A DNA stretch of 64,000 nt from Asaia bogorensis NBRC 16594 (GCF_001547995.1 NZ_AP014690.1:981001-1045000), one strand, 5' to 3'; positions 17,842-27,783 are shown, numbered from the stretch's first letter. The notes: a model not told the origin generated them from the letters alone. Translations and numbers: made by a program.

Positions 17842-18228
17842 ATGGCACGTGTTAAGCGCGGCGTAACGACGCACGCCCGTCACAAGAAGGTTCTGGATCT
17901 CGCCAAGGGTTACCGCGGCCGGTCTTCTACCAATTATCGTATCGCTCTCGAGCGCGTCGAGAAGGCTCTTCGTTATGCCTATCGCGACCGTCGCAACAAG
18001 AAGCGCGATTTCCGCGCTCTGTGGATCCAGCGTATTAACGCTGCTGTTCGCGAGCAGGGCCTGACCTACAGCAAGTTCATCAACGGACTGGCAAAGGCTG
18101 GCATCGAAATCGACCGTAAGGTTCTGGCCGCCATCGCATTTGATGACGCCGCAACCTTCGCCGAGATCGTGAAGTTGGCGCAGATGGCTCTTGAGCAGTC
18201 CGCTCAGGAACAGACGGCGCAGGCCTGA
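17842..18228 (+). CDS. rplT: 50S ribosomal protein L20
   Basis: 128 residues; M-A-R-V-K-R-G-V-T and K-G-Y-R-G-R are L20 signatures. L20 binds 23S rRNA early in 50S assembly and in several bacteria represses its own operon. Second gene of rpmI-rplT; pheS follows after a strong hairpin. Confidence 0.97.
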   Translation: MARVKRGVTTHARHKKVLDLAKGYRGRSSTNYRIALERVEKALRYAYRDRRNKKRDFRALWIQRINAAVREQGLTYSKFINGLAKAGIEIDRKVLAAIAFDDAATFAEIVKLAQMALEQSAQEQTAQA

Positions 18229-18281
18229 TCAAAGGCTCTAGCCTCCGGATTTCGGCTTCGGCAGATTTCCGGATTTGATAG

Positions 18282-18323
18282 AAAACGGGTCGTCCTGTAT
18301 CAGGACGGCCCGTTTTCTTTTTT
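18282..18323 (+). terminator. terminator or attenuator between rplT and pheS
   Basis: AAAACGGG-T-CGTCCTG (18282-18297) pairs with CAGGACG-G-CCCGTTTT (18301-18316) around a 3-base loop, followed by C and seven T. A weaker upstream dyad (TCCGGA repeated near 18245 and 18268) could form a competing structure. No Phe-rich leader peptide is visible, so classic attenuation is not supported. Confidence 0.75.
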
Positions 18324-18354
18324 GACGATACCAGTTGACCGATGGGACAGGCGA

Positions 18355-19428
18355 ATGATGGGCGATGATCTCGAAGCGCTGAAAAGCGAAACTCTCGAAT
18401 CCCTGGCGCAGGCGCAGGATCACGCCAGCTGGGACGCCATTCGCGTTGGGGTGCTCGGCAAATCGGGGCGCCTTACTGTCCTGCTCAAGGAACTGGGCAA
18501 GATGACGCCCGAGATGCGCAAGGAGCGCGGTCAGGCGCTGAACCGCCTGCGCGATGCGCTCAATACGGCTGTTGAAGAGCGCGGCCAGGCCATTGCCGAG
18601 GCGGCGCTGGAAGCCCGGCTGAAATCCGAGCAGGTCGATGTGTCGATGCCTGCTGTCTCGACTCCGCTCGGGCTGCTCCATCCGATCAACCGCACGATCG
18701 AGGAAATGACGGCGATTTTCGGTGCCATGGGGTTTTCGGTCGCCGAAGGGCCGGACATCGAATCGCAATGGCATAATTTCTCGGCGCTCAATACGCCCGA
18801 CCATCATCCTGCGCGGACCGAGCACGACACATTCTACCTGCCTGCATCCCACGAGGAGTCGCCGCCGCGTGTGCTGCGTACCCAGACATCGGGCGTGCAG
18901 ATCCGCACCATGCTGACCGAGCCTCCGCCGATCCGCGTGATCGCGCCGGGGCGCACCTACCGCGCCGATCATGACGCCACCCACTCACCGATGTTTCATC
19001 AATGTGAAGGACTTGTCATCGATCAGGGCATCACGCTCGGTCATCTCAAGGGCTGTCTGATCGAGTTCTTGCGCATCTTCTTCGACAAGCCGAACCTTCC
19101 TGTCCGTTTCCGTGCCTCCTATTTTCCGTTCACCGAGCCCTCGATGGAGGTTGATATCGGCTGGTCCCGCCAGACGGGTGAGATTGGCGGTGGCACCGAC
19201 TGGCTCGAGGTTCTGGGCTCGGGCATGGTTCATCCGCGCGTACTGGCCAATTGCGGCCTCGATCCTGCCATATGGCAGGGCTTTGCCTTCGGTATGGGCA
19301 TCGAGCGTCTGACCATGCTCAAGAACGGTATTCCCGATCTGCGCTCCTTCTATGAGAGCGATCTGAGATGGCTGCGTCATTACGGCTTCTCTGCCCTGTC
19401 CTCCGTCAGCCTCGCAGAAGGAGTCTGA
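18355..19428 (+). CDS. pheS: phenylalanyl-tRNA synthetase alpha subunit
   Basis: 357 residues from the ATG at 18355 (an adjacent ATG at 18358 is equally possible; the longer frame from 18322 would begin inside the terminator). Catalytic subunit of the alpha2-beta2 enzyme. A coiled-coil N-terminus (1-95) is followed by the class II core: motif 2 M-F-H-Q-C-E-G and motif 3 G-M-G-I-E-R-L-T-M-L. L-H-P-I-N-R-T and T-S-G-V-Q-I-R are PheS signatures. pheT follows after 4 bp. Confidence 0.95.
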   Translation: MMGDDLEALKSETLESLAQAQDHASWDAIRVGVLGKSGRLTVLLKELGKMTPEMRKERGQALNRLRDALNTAVEERGQAIAEAALEARLKSEQVDVSMPAVSTPLGLLHPINRTIEEMTAIFGAMGFSVAEGPDIESQWHNFSALNTPDHHPARTEHDTFYLPASHEESPPRVLRTQTSGVQIRTMLTEPPPIRVIAPGRTYRADHDATHSPMFHQCEGLVIDQGITLGHLKGCLIEFLRIFFDKPNLPVRFRASYFPFTEPSMEVDIGWSRQTGEIGGGTDWLEVLGSGMVHPRVLANCGLDPAIWQGFAFGMGIERLTMLKNGIPDLRSFYESDLRWLRHYGFSALSSVSLAEGV

Positions 19429-19432
19429 GACC

Positions 19433-21895
19433 ATGAAATTCACTCTGTCCTGGCTGCGCGAGCATCTCGATTTCACGGTCTCGCTGGATGAGATCGTCAG
19501 CAAGCTCAACGCCATAGGCCTCGAGGTCGAGAGCGTCGAAAATCCCGCCGACTCGCTGCGTGGCTTCCGTGTCGCCAAAATTCTCGAGGCTCATCGTCAT
19601 CCCGATGCTGACCGGTTGCAGGTCTGTGTGGTGGCCGCTGGCGGGGATTACGAGAAGGTGCAGGTCGTCTGCGGTGCGCCCAATGCCCGTGCCGGACTGC
19701 ATGTGATCTTTGCCCCGCCGGGGACCTATATCCCGGGCAGCGACATCACCATCAAGGCAGGCAAGATTCGCGGGCAGGAAAGCGGGGGTATGCTGTGTTC
19801 CCTTCGCGAGCTGGGTCTCGGGGCGGAAAGTGACGGCATTGCCGAGCTGCCTGAGACGGTGGTGCTGGGTCAGCCCTTTGCAGACTATGCGAAGCTCGAT
19901 GACCCGGTGATCGATATCTCGATCACGCCCAATCGTGGCGATGCCCTCAGCGTGCGTGGCATTGCCCGGGATCTGGCTGCTGCCGGACTGGGCCATCTCA
20001 AGCCGTGGCTGGTTGAAACGGTCGAGGGGCAGTTTGCCTCACCGATCAACTGGGACATCCAGTACGATACGGCATGCCCCTATATCGCCGGGCGACTGGT
20101 GCGTGGCGTGAAGAACCGCCCAAGCCCCGACTGGCTGCGTCAGCGCCTCGAATCGATCGGGCTCAAGCCGATCAGCGCGCTGGTCGACATCACCAACTAT
20201 CTCACCTTCGATCTGGGGCGTCCGCTCCATGTGTTCGATGCGGGCAAGATCAGCGGCAACACCCTGTCTCTCACCCGTGCGGCACGTGAGACGTTCCGCG
20301 CACTGGATGGGCGCGACCTCGTTCTCGGCACGGATGACCTTGTGATTGTCGATAGCGCTGGTGTGCAGTCCCTGGCGGGCCTGATCGGCGGCGAGGCGAC
20401 GGGCGTTTCTGACGAAACGACGGATGTGTTCATTGAGGCCGCTCTGTTCGACGCGGTCCGTATCGCCCTGACGGGACGCAGGCTCGGCATCCATACCGAT
20501 GCCCGCCAGCGTTTCGAGCGCGGAATCGATCCGGCACTCGTTCTGCCCGGCCTGGAAGCTGCCACACAGCTCATTCTGTCGCTCTGCGGCGGTGAGGCCA
20601 GTGAAATCACCAGCGCTGGCGCAGTTCCCGCCTGGCAGCGTGAGGCATGGCTGCGTTTCGATCGTCTCGAAACGCTGGGTGGCGTCGAAATCCCTTCGGG
20701 GGAAGCCACACGCATCCTTGAGCATCTCGGCTTTGCCGTACATGAGCAGGACGAGACACGCGCCTGTTTCGCGGTGCCATCATGGCGCAATGACGTGGCG
20801 ACAGGTGTCACGCTCGATCAGGCACCGCATCTCGACCCTGCCCAGGCCCAGAACGCTGCGGCGTCGGTTCATGCCATCGAGGCAGAAAACGACCTGATCG
20901 AGGAAGTGCTGCGTATCTACGGGCTGGACTCGGTTCCCCCGCTGCCATTGCCGCTCAAGACAGCGATTGCCGCTCCCGCCCTGACGCCGGCACAGGTCCG
21001 TCTGGGCGATCTGCGTCGACTCTGCGCGTTGCGTGGGCTGGTGGAAACCGTTGGCTTCTCCTTCGTCTCGCATGAGGACGCTCTGCTGTTCGGCGGAGCG
21101 CCTGAGGGGCTGCGTCTGCTCAACCCGATCGCTTCCGACCTCAACCAGATGCGCCCTACGCCGCTGATCAATCTGGCCCGTGCGTGGCAGCGCAATGCGG
21201 CGCGTGGACTGAGCGATGCGGCCCTGTTCGAACTGGGCCCCTGCTTCCATGCAGATGGGCAGAAGCTCGTGCTGGCCGGGCTGCGTGGTGGTGAGACGCC
21301 AAGGCGCCCCGGTACGCGGGCACAACCCATGACGTTGTGGGACGCCAAGGCGGATCTCATGGCGGCGCTCGAGGCTCTCAAGCTTCCTGCCGAGGCGCTG
21401 AGCGTGACAGCCGATGCGCCCGGTCATTATCATCCCGGCCGCTCGGGTGTTGTGCGTCAGGGTCCAAAGACGGTTCTGGGCTGCTTTGGCGAGCTGCATC
21501 CCCGCGTGACACGCGCCATGGGTATCGACTCGACTCTTGTCGTATTCGAAATTTTCCTCGATGCCGTGCCGCTGCCCAAGGTCAAGCGTCGCCAGCCGCC
21601 TGCGCTCTCGGCTTTCCAGCCTGTCAGTCGCGATTTTGCCTTCATCGTGGCACCGGGTGTGGAAGCTCAGGCTGTTCTCAAGGCCGCCCGTGGTGCCGAA
21701 CGGGCGCTGATCAGCGATGTGCGCCTGTTCGATGTTTATGAGGGCGGGTCGCTCGAGGCAGGTCATCGGTCATTGGGCATCGAGGTCACGCTTCAGCCCG
21801 TCAAGGCGAGCCTGACCGATGAGGAAATCGAGGCTGTTTCCGAAAAGATCATTGCGGCCGTTGCCAAGGCAACCGGCGCAACGCTGAGACGCTGA
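19433..21895 (+). CDS. pheT: phenylalanyl-tRNA synthetase beta subunit
   Basis: 820 residues with the normal domain order: tRNA-binding OB fold (about 40-150), B3/B4 editing domain (200-380), B5 domain, inactive class II-like core, and the C-terminal anticodon-binding domain (about 725-820). An extra segment of about 35 residues (about 455-485, A/Q/D-rich) sits between P-S-W-R-N-D-V and D-L-I-E-E-V-L-R-I-Y-G, which are almost adjacent in E. coli PheT. It starts with AGGAG-type ribosome binding right after pheS. Confidence 0.95.
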   Translation: MKFTLSWLREHLDFTVSLDEIVSKLNAIGLEVESVENPADSLRGFRVAKILEAHRHPDADRLQVCVVAAGGDYEKVQVVCGAPNARAGLHVIFAPPGTYIPGSDITIKAGKIRGQESGGMLCSLRELGLGAESDGIAELPETVVLGQPFADYAKLDDPVIDISITPNRGDALSVRGIARDLAAAGLGHLKPWLVETVEGQFASPINWDIQYDTACPYIAGRLVRGVKNRPSPDWLRQRLESIGLKPISALVDITNYLTFDLGRPLHVFDAGKISGNTLSLTRAARETFRALDGRDLVLGTDDLVIVDSAGVQSLAGLIGGEATGVSDETTDVFIEAALFDAVRIALTGRRLGIHTDARQRFERGIDPALVLPGLEAATQLILSLCGGEASEITSAGAVPAWQREAWLRFDRLETLGGVEIPSGEATRILEHLGFAVHEQDETRACFAVPSWRNDVATGVTLDQAPHLDPAQAQNAAASVHAIEAENDLIEEVLRIYGLDSVPPLPLPLKTAIAAPALTPAQVRLGDLRRLCALRGLVETVGFSFVSHEDALLFGGAPEGLRLLNPIASDLNQMRPTPLINLARAWQRNAARGLSDAALFELGPCFHADGQKLVLAGLRGGETPRRPGTRAQPMTLWDAKADLMAALEALKLPAEALSVTADAPGHYHPGRSGVVRQGPKTVLGCFGELHPRVTRAMGIDSTLVVFEIFLDAVPLPKVKRRQPPALSAFQPVSRDFAFIVAPGVEAQAVLKAARGAERALISDVRLFDVYEGGSLEAGHRSLGIEVTLQPVKASLTDEEIEAVSEKIIAAVAKATGATLRR

Positions 21896-21901
21896 GGCCG
21901 C

Positions 21902-23134
21902 ATGCCCAATTCTGCCATCACCCCTCGCGTCATCTGGCTTCTGGCAGGTGAGGCCAGTGGTGATGTGCTGGGCGCCCACCTCATGCAGGCACTTCACGCG
22001 CGCGACCCGCATCTGATTTTCGTTGGAATCGGTGGTCCGCGCATGGAGGCTTTGGGCCTCGCCAGCCTGTTCCCCATGCGGGATCTGGCAGTGATGGGGC
22101 TGGTGGAGGTGCTGCCGCGCATACGACAGCTCTCCCAACGCCTGAACGAGGCGGTCAATGATGTGGTGCTGCGTCAGCCCGATCTGATTGTCACGATCGA
22201 CTCACCGGGTTTCGCGTTGCGCTTTCTCAAGCGCCTGCGACACGTGACCGTACCGAAAATCCATTATGTGGGCCCGCAGGTCTGGGCGTGGCACGAGAAG
22301 CGCGTCCACAGTTTCCCCGAACTCTGGGACCGGCTGCTTTGCCTCCTGCCGTTCGAGGTGGAGTGGTTCGGTGAGCGCGGCGTAGCGGTCGATTTCGTCG
22401 GTCATCCGGTGCTTCAGTCAGGGGCCGATCAGGGGGATGCGAAGCGCTTTCGGCTGCGTCATGGCATTGCCGATGAGGCACCCGTGCTGATCCTGATGCC
22501 TGGCAGCCGTCGCTCCGAGGTGCCGCGCCTTTTGCCGGTTTACGGTAAGATGCTCGCCCTGCTGAAACAGCGTCTGCCGGGTATCGTGCCGGTCCTGCCG
22601 CTTTCGCCGCTTGTCGCCCAGACGGTACGCGCTGCCGTGGCGCGCTGGCCGGTCAAGCCGATCATCGTGACCGAACTGCATGACAAGCATGATGCTTTCG
22701 CCGCAGCAGGCGCAGCCCTGACCAAATCGGGCACGTCGACGCTCGAACTGGCTCTGGCGCATGTACCGATGGCTGTGGCTTATCGCGTCAATCCGGTCAC
22801 GGCGTTCATGGCGCGTCGCCTGATCAAGGTGAAATATGTGGCGATGGTCAATCTGCTGGCAGGGCGGGAGGTCGTGCCCGAGCTTCTGCAGGAGCGTTGT
22901 ACGCCAGAGGATCTGGCGGATGCGTCCTATGCCCTGTTGACCGACCCGGCGCTGGGGGCGGCGCAACGCGAAGCCTTCGATGCGGTCATGGCGCAGCTGC
23001 GCCCTCCGGCATCACCGAGCCATAACGGTACCCCGTCAGACGCGGCGGCAGAAGCGGTTCTGCGTATCCTGAACGAACGACGCCCGGTGACAGCGCTAGG
23101 GACGGTCACGACAACTGAGCCCGACGCGCCCTGA
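21902..23134 (+). CDS. lpxB: lipid-A-disaccharide synthase
   Basis: 410 residues. GT19 glycosyltransferase joining UDP-2,3-diacylglucosamine and lipid X to make the lipid A disaccharide. Signatures: G-E-A-S-G-D-V-L-G near the N-terminus, H-Y-V-G-P-Q-V-W-A-W, L-P-F-E-x-x-W-F, F-V-G-H-P, P-G-S-R-R-S-E-V and K-S-G-T-S-T-L-E-L. It begins 6 bp after pheT, an unusual neighbour, rather than in an lpxD-fabZ-lpxA cluster. The C-terminal 30 residues are low in conservation. Confidence 0.95.
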   Translation: MPNSAITPRVIWLLAGEASGDVLGAHLMQALHARDPHLIFVGIGGPRMEALGLASLFPMRDLAVMGLVEVLPRIRQLSQRLNEAVNDVVLRQPDLIVTIDSPGFALRFLKRLRHVTVPKIHYVGPQVWAWHEKRVHSFPELWDRLLCLLPFEVEWFGERGVAVDFVGHPVLQSGADQGDAKRFRLRHGIADEAPVLILMPGSRRSEVPRLLPVYGKMLALLKQRLPGIVPVLPLSPLVAQTVRAAVARWPVKPIIVTELHDKHDAFAAAGAALTKSGTSTLELALAHVPMAVAYRVNPVTAFMARRLIKVKYVAMVNLLAGREVVPELLQERCTPEDLADASYALLTDPALGAAQREAFDAVMAQLRPPASPSHNGTPSDAAAEAVLRILNERRPVTALGTVTTTEPDAP

Positions 23135-23156
23135 GACGCCTCAGGCGGCGCTTTCT
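23126..23156 (+). terminator. weak terminator-like hairpin at the end of lpxB
   Basis: GCGCC-CTGAG and CTCAG-GC-GGCGC arms (23126-23151) overlap the lpxB stop and are followed by CTTTCT. The T-run is short, so the call is tentative. Confidence 0.35.
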
Positions 23157-23299
23157 GTGGGCGCAGCAGCCTCAGCGTGCCGCGGTGGGGGATCTGGTTC
23201 TGTGAGGGAAAGGCCCCGTTCGCGTCACGGATAAGCCCCTCGGCAAGCGCCAGCCCTTTTCACCAGACGGGGATAAAGGGGCAGTAATAGAGGCAAGGC

Positions 23300-23722
23300 T
23301 CAGTGCGCGCTGCCATAAAGCTGCTCGGGCGTGACTTCCGGCGCTGTCGTATCCCGCAGCCCCTCAGGAACGACTTCATGATAGAAGCAGCTGCGACGGC
23401 CAGTATGGCAAGCCACGCCTGTCTGGTTCACGAGCAGCAGCACCGCATCGCGATCGCAATCCAGCCGGGCCGAAACAAGGGTCTGGCGCTGACCAGAGCT
23501 CTCGCCCTTGCGCCAAAGCCTGTCGCGGCTGCGTGAATAGTAGCAGACCTGACCGGTTGCGAGCGTCTCGGCCAGTGCCTCGCGGTTCATCCAGGCCAGC
23601 ATCAGAACATCATGTGGCGCCTCTGCCGCCTGGGCGAGGGCCGTAATCAGCCCGTCCTCATTGAAACGCACCGTATCGAGCAGGGTGTCGATCGTCTGCT
23701 GATCGGGGGGGAGGTAGCTCAT
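23300..23722 (-). CDS. hisI: phosphoribosyl-AMP cyclohydrolase
   Basis: 140 residues. Opens the purine ring of phosphoribosyl-AMP, the third step of histidine synthesis. Diagnostic blocks are [22 protein letters not shown] and [11 protein letters not shown]; the D-x-D-x-D-like cluster and Cys residues hold Mg2+ and Zn2+. It overlaps ygfZ by 4 bp (ATGA), away from other his genes. Confidence 0.95.
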   Translation of the reverse strand: MSYLPPDQQTIDTLLDTVRFNEDGLITALAQAAEAPHDVLMLAWMNREALAETLATGQVCYYSRSRDRLWRKGESSGQRQTLVSARLDCDRDAVLLLVNQTGVACHTGRRSCFYHEVVPEGLRDTTAPEVTPEQLYGSAH

Positions 23723-24516
23723 GATGCTTCGTCCTGAAACCAGTCGGGAATGATGGGTGTGAGGGTTACTCCCTCATGATGCACGGGCGTTGTCCAGACC
23801 TCGCGACGCAAAAAGGCAAGGCCATGCTGCCCGAGACTGCTGCGCATCTGTCCGATCTCGCGCCCTTCAGCCATCAGAATGGTACCGCAGGGGGGGAGGG
23901 GACCATCACCCTGCACGGGCACCAGACGCTTTTTCACCAGCCCACGGTAATGGGTACGGGCGGTGAGTTCCTGCCCCATATAGCACCCCTTGGTGAAAGA
24001 GATGCCGTGCAGCCAGTCGAAATTCGCCTCGATCAGCAAGGTCTTCTCGCTCTCGCAATCCTGCGCATCGGGCAGGCCCAGCGAGAGGCGGTGGGCATGA
24101 TAGGCGGTGAGATCGGCCTGATCGGCAGTGTCAGATCCCTCAGTGACACGGCGCCATCCCGCATCGGGATGCCTTGGGTCACGACGTGCGCCCTCGTGGG
24201 GGGTGTCATCCCATAGGGCTTCCACGGAAAGAGCGGTCCGTTCTAGCGCCACGTCAGCGCGCAGGCGGAACCGCATCAACCGGCTGATCAGAAAATCAGC
24301 GTGATCGGCAGGTACGTCGAGCAGAAGGCGCTCGCTCTCATGCCATAAAAAGAAATCCGAAAGGTAGCGGCCCTGGGGTGTGAGATAGCCTGCCCATATC
24401 AGGGCCTCGTCTGAGGCGGCATTGACGTCGTTCGACACCAGTCCCTGAAGAAAACTCACCCTGTCCCGGCCACTGAGGGAGAGAATAACGCGATCCGTGA
24501 GCCATGCTCTTGCCAT
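23719..24516 (-). CDS. ygfZ: folate-binding YgfZ/IBA57-type protein
   Basis: 265 residues from ATG 24516, which has GGAG at 7-base spacing; an ATG two codons earlier is too close to that site. A GcvT-like, tetrahydrofolate-binding protein involved in Fe-S cluster enzyme repair and maturation. The hallmark K-G-C-Y-M-G-Q-E (with the reactive Cys) is followed by [10 protein letters not shown]-terminal [12 protein letters not shown] is also typical. Confidence 0.92.
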   Translation of the reverse strand: MARAWLTDRVILSLSGRDRVSFLQGLVSNDVNAASDEALIWAGYLTPQGRYLSDFFLWHESERLLLDVPADHADFLISRLMRFRLRADVALERTALSVEALWDDTPHEGARRDPRHPDAGWRRVTEGSDTADQADLTAYHAHRLSLGLPDAQDCESEKTLLIEANFDWLHGISFTKGCYMGQELTARTHYRGLVKKRLVPVQGDGPLPPCGTILMAEGREIGQMRSSLGQHGLAFLRREVWTTPVHHEGVTLTPIIPDWFQDEAS

Positions 24517-24673
24517 TTTCATTCTCCAATCCGGACAGTATTGAATGGAGATGCGGGTTGCAGCCTGCTGAAACAAGAGAGAAAATGTGAAAGCGACGCA
24601 TGCGTTATTCGTGCGTTGCCTTATCAACGCAAGTCATTCCCCTCAGGAGGGGATATCCTGGGAGGCGTGACTT

Positions 24674-26980
24674 TTGCCAGTGTCCGAGATCATTGACCCG
24701 GCCGATCCCGAAGCCGAAACGAGAAGACGCCGTCTGATCGAACTCGTAGGCCCGATCTTCGGCGTTGTTCTTGTCATTGTGGTCATTGTTGTTGTCACGC
24801 TTCATTCCTATCACAAGACGCGCGACGGGGTGATTGCGCTCACCCGCGATCTGTTGCGCGAGGAACAGAAAAACCTGACGCAGCAGGTTTCAGACTATCT
24901 GGCCCCCGCTCCGGCGACTGCAACGGTGGCGCGTGACCTGCTGACCGATCCGGTGACGGATGAGCCACCCCAGGTCTTTCTGAATTATGGCGCATCCATG
25001 CTGCGCAATGTCGAGCAGGTGGAGAGCTTCTATCTCGCCGATGATCGTGGCTCGTTCTGGTTTATCGATCGTGCGCCAAAGGATATCGCCGATGGCATGG
25101 AATGGGTGCATCTGCTGCGGGACAAGAATGTTTTCCGGCACTGGTATTATGACAAGAACAATGTGCTGGTCCGCACGAGTGACACGCCGGGCAAGAATTA
25201 CGATCCGCGTCAGCGCCCCTGGTACAAGGGAGCCTTCGAGCACCCTGACCTGAACTGGTCCGACCCCTATCCCACCGTTGCCACAGAACAGCTGATCGTG
25301 ACTGCGGCCAGCGTCCTGCACACATCCGATGGGCATCAGGCCGTCTTTGCCATCAACATCTCCCTCAACCGCCTGACGGATTTTCTTGCAGCCATCAAGA
25401 TTGGCAAAAGCGGCCAGGCTGTCGTGGTGGACAAGGAGGGGCATCTTATTGCGGGCAGTCACCTGCTGGATGTGGCGCGAAAGGCGAACTGGCAGTTCGA
25501 CAAGATGCAGCTCGATCCTGCCACGCAGCCGGTTTTTACACGCGCGCTCTCGCTGTTCCACATTTACGGGGCGGGTGTGCACCTCATCAAGGCGCATGAC
25601 ACGCAATACGTCGCTATCATGGCCTCGTTGCACAAGATCAGGCCAGGATGGGTATTGCTGCTGAACGCGCCAGAGGACGATTTTGCGGCTTTCGCTGCGG
25701 CAGCAGGGCGGCAGGGTTTTCTTTTTTCCATGGTGATTGTCGTGCTGGCCGGGTTGCTGGCAGGGTTTCTGGTGCGACAGAACCGCCGGACCGAGGGTCT
25801 GCGTCGCCAGATCCGGTATGAACGTGCCCAGGTCAAGGCCGAGAGCAATGCGCTCAATGCCATGGCCGGAACGCCTCATCTCCTTGACCCCGGACACGAT
25901 GCACCACTCCTGACGCAACGTCTGGCTGAACTGGCCCGGGCAAGGCGTGTGAGCCTGTGGCGGTCGGTTGGCGAGGAGGAGCGTCTTTTGTGTGAAGACT
26001 CCTATGACCGGACGACAGACGCTCATAGTGCGGGCATGGAACTGGCCCATAGCGATCTCAAGAATTTCTTTGCCATGTTGATGTCGGGTGAGGTGATCGA
26101 GAGCGATCACGCCTCGGCACAGGAGGGGTTGCGCACCTTCCAGCGCATGGTCATGAGTCAGATCGGTTCAAAGTCTGTCTATATCCAGCCCATTCTGGCC
26201 AGAGGTACGGTTATCGGCATGGTGGTGCTGGAAGACGCTGCCCGTCCCCATGCAGTCTCGCACATCATTGCGATTGTTGCCGAGATTGCGGCCGTCCGTT
26301 TTGCAAGCATGAGGGCCGATGAGGCTTCAGCCGGAAAGCCGGAGCAGACGCAACGCGAGGATTATGGTGCCATCACCACGCGACTGAATGAGGGCTTCAT
26401 TGCCGCACCCGGCGAGAGCAGCGCTAACGGTCTCAAGGCGGGGCAATATGCAATGGTCCCGGTGGCGACAGTCCTGTTCCAGGACTCGAAGTCGGAAGCA
26501 ACTGTCGATCTGATCCCGATCGTCCAGACGCTGGTGGAGCGGTTTCAGGACGTCATCCAGCATGCCGGGCTGTTTTCGGCTCAGGTTCTGGGTGGCAGGC
26601 TTGTGCTGATTGGCGGGTGTTCACAGGAGCCCGATCCCGATGCGGCACGGCGTGTCGCCGATGCGCTGTTGGCCCTGCGTGAACTGGCGCTTGTGACACT
26701 GTCCGACGCCGAACTTACCCCGAGCTTCCGTATTGGCCTCGATGTCGGGCAGGCCTTCGGGGCGACGCTGGGTCAGGATCCGGGTGTGTTCAATATCTGG
26801 GGCGAGGCACCTCAGACATCGGAGCTGCTGGCCATCAGTGCACCTGACTCAGGGACAATCCAGGTGTCGGAGGCCGCCCATGCGTTGCTGCGCGACTACT
26901 ATCTGTTTAGGCCACGCGGCATGTTCTACCTGCCGGGCCTTGGCATCACCAACACCTATGTTCTGGCAGCCAAGCGTTGA
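24674..26980 (+). CDS. Cache-GAF sensor with degenerate class III nucleotide cyclase domain
   Basis: 768 residues starting at TTG 24674, supported by GGAGG at 24661-24665 (8-base spacing). Membrane helix about 25-44, periplasmic double Cache domain (45-340; R-P-W-Y-K-G is typical), second helix about 348-368, GAF-like domain (about 395-545) and a C-terminal class III cyclase fold (about 595-768). In the last, the first metal Asp seems kept (V-L-F-Q-D-S), but the usual G-D hairpin reads G-G-R-L-V-L-I-G-G, I-W-G-D reads I-W-G-E, and the N-x-x-x-R transition-state pair reads Q-T-S-E. It probably cannot make cyclic nucleotide. Stop overlaps the MlaE-type permease start (TTGA), so it is the first gene of the lipid transport operon. 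Confidence 0.78.
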   Translation: MPVSEIIDPADPEAETRRRRLIELVGPIFGVVLVIVVIVVVTLHSYHKTRDGVIALTRDLLREEQKNLTQQVSDYLAPAPATATVARDLLTDPVTDEPPQVFLNYGASMLRNVEQVESFYLADDRGSFWFIDRAPKDIADGMEWVHLLRDKNVFRHWYYDKNNVLVRTSDTPGKNYDPRQRPWYKGAFEHPDLNWSDPYPTVATEQLIVTAASVLHTSDGHQAVFAINISLNRLTDFLAAIKIGKSGQAVVVDKEGHLIAGSHLLDVARKANWQFDKMQLDPATQPVFTRALSLFHIYGAGVHLIKAHDTQYVAIMASLHKIRPGWVLLLNAPEDDFAAFAAAAGRQGFLFSMVIVVLAGLLAGFLVRQNRRTEGLRRQIRYERAQVKAESNALNAMAGTPHLLDPGHDAPLLTQRLAELARARRVSLWRSVGEEERLLCEDSYDRTTDAHSAGMELAHSDLKNFFAMLMSGEVIESDHASAQEGLRTFQRMVMSQIGSKSVYIQPILARGTVIGMVVLEDAARPHAVSHIIAIVAEIAAVRFASMRADEASAGKPEQTQREDYGAITTRLNEGFIAAPGESSANGLKAGQYAMVPVATVLFQDSKSEATVDLIPIVQTLVERFQDVIQHAGLFSAQVLGGRLVLIGGCSQEPDPDAARRVADALLALRELALVTLSDAELTPSFRIGLDVGQAFGATLGQDPGVFNIWGEAPQTSELLAISAPDSGTIQVSEAAHALLRDYYLFRPRGMFYLPGLGITNTYVLAAKR

Positions 26981-27783
26981 GTGACGAGATTCCCCTCTAC
27001 AGGCGCCTGCTCCGCCGTCTGGGCGCGCTGACGAGGCGGCAGATGCGTTTCTCGCTCATGCTCGTCGGGGCGAGCTGGGGCGTGGTACGTGAGGCGCTGC
27101 GCCCGACTTCGTGGCGCCGTACGGTGCTGCATGAGTTCAAGAACACGCTGCGACAGGCCGCGGGCGGTGGGCTGTTCAGCACGCTTTTCACGGCGGCGCT
27201 CACAGGGTTCGGGATTGTGGCGCAGGCGATCTACTGGCTGGGCATTGCCGGTATGGCCGATAGCACGGACTCTCTGCTGGCTACCGTGCTCGTGCGTGAA
27301 ATCGCCCCGGTTCTGGTGGGCATCATCCTGCTGGGCCGGAGCGCCATGCTGAGCCTGACGCAGCTTGGACAGCTAACGCTGGGCGGTGAATTGCGCGCGC
27401 TTCAGGCTCAGGGGATCGATCCCTTCATGACACTGGTCATGCCGCGTGCGCTGGCGATGATGCTGAGTTCCTTCACGCTGGGCATGGTGTTCAGCATCAT
27501 CTCACTGTCGGTCGGATATGGCGTTTGTCGTGTTCACTCCGTCATCACCATGCCGCTCTGGACGTTCCTCTACGATATCGTCGGGGCCATGAAGCCGATC
27601 GATTACCTCGGGATTCCCCTCAAGCTTACGATCAGCGGATTTTTGCTGAGCCTTGCCACGCAGCTGACCGGTCTCGATGCCACGCGTTCGGATACGATTG
27701 CGACCCTTCTGCCGCGTGGTTTTGCTCGTGGTATTCTCGTGATCATGGTCGTCAATGTCGTGCTCGGGGTGACAGTCGCATGA
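26977..27783 (+). CDS. mlaE: MlaE-family ABC permease
   Basis: 268 residues starting with TTG overlapping the preceding stop (TTGA). Inner-membrane permease of the Mla/MCE lipid trafficking type. Five or so helices, with the family blocks I-A-P-V-L-V-G-I-I-L-L-G-R, G-G-E-L-R-A-L-Q-A-Q-G-I-D-P and P-R-A-L-A-M-M. It is followed by an ATP-binding-type gene through an ATGA overlap and then MlaD. In MlaFEDB, this protein forms the core dimer that moves phospholipid between MlaD and the membrane. Confidence 0.88.
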   Translation: MSDEIPLYRRLLRRLGALTRRQMRFSLMLVGASWGVVREALRPTSWRRTVLHEFKNTLRQAAGGGLFSTLFTAALTGFGIVAQAIYWLGIAGMADSTDSLLATVLVREIAPVLVGIILLGRSAMLSLTQLGQLTLGGELRALQAQGIDPFMTLVMPRALAMMLSSFTLGMVFSIISLSVGYGVCRVHSVITMPLWTFLYDIVGAMKPIDYLGIPLKLTISGFLLSLATQLTGLDATRSDTIATLLPRGFARGILVIMVVNVVLGVTVA

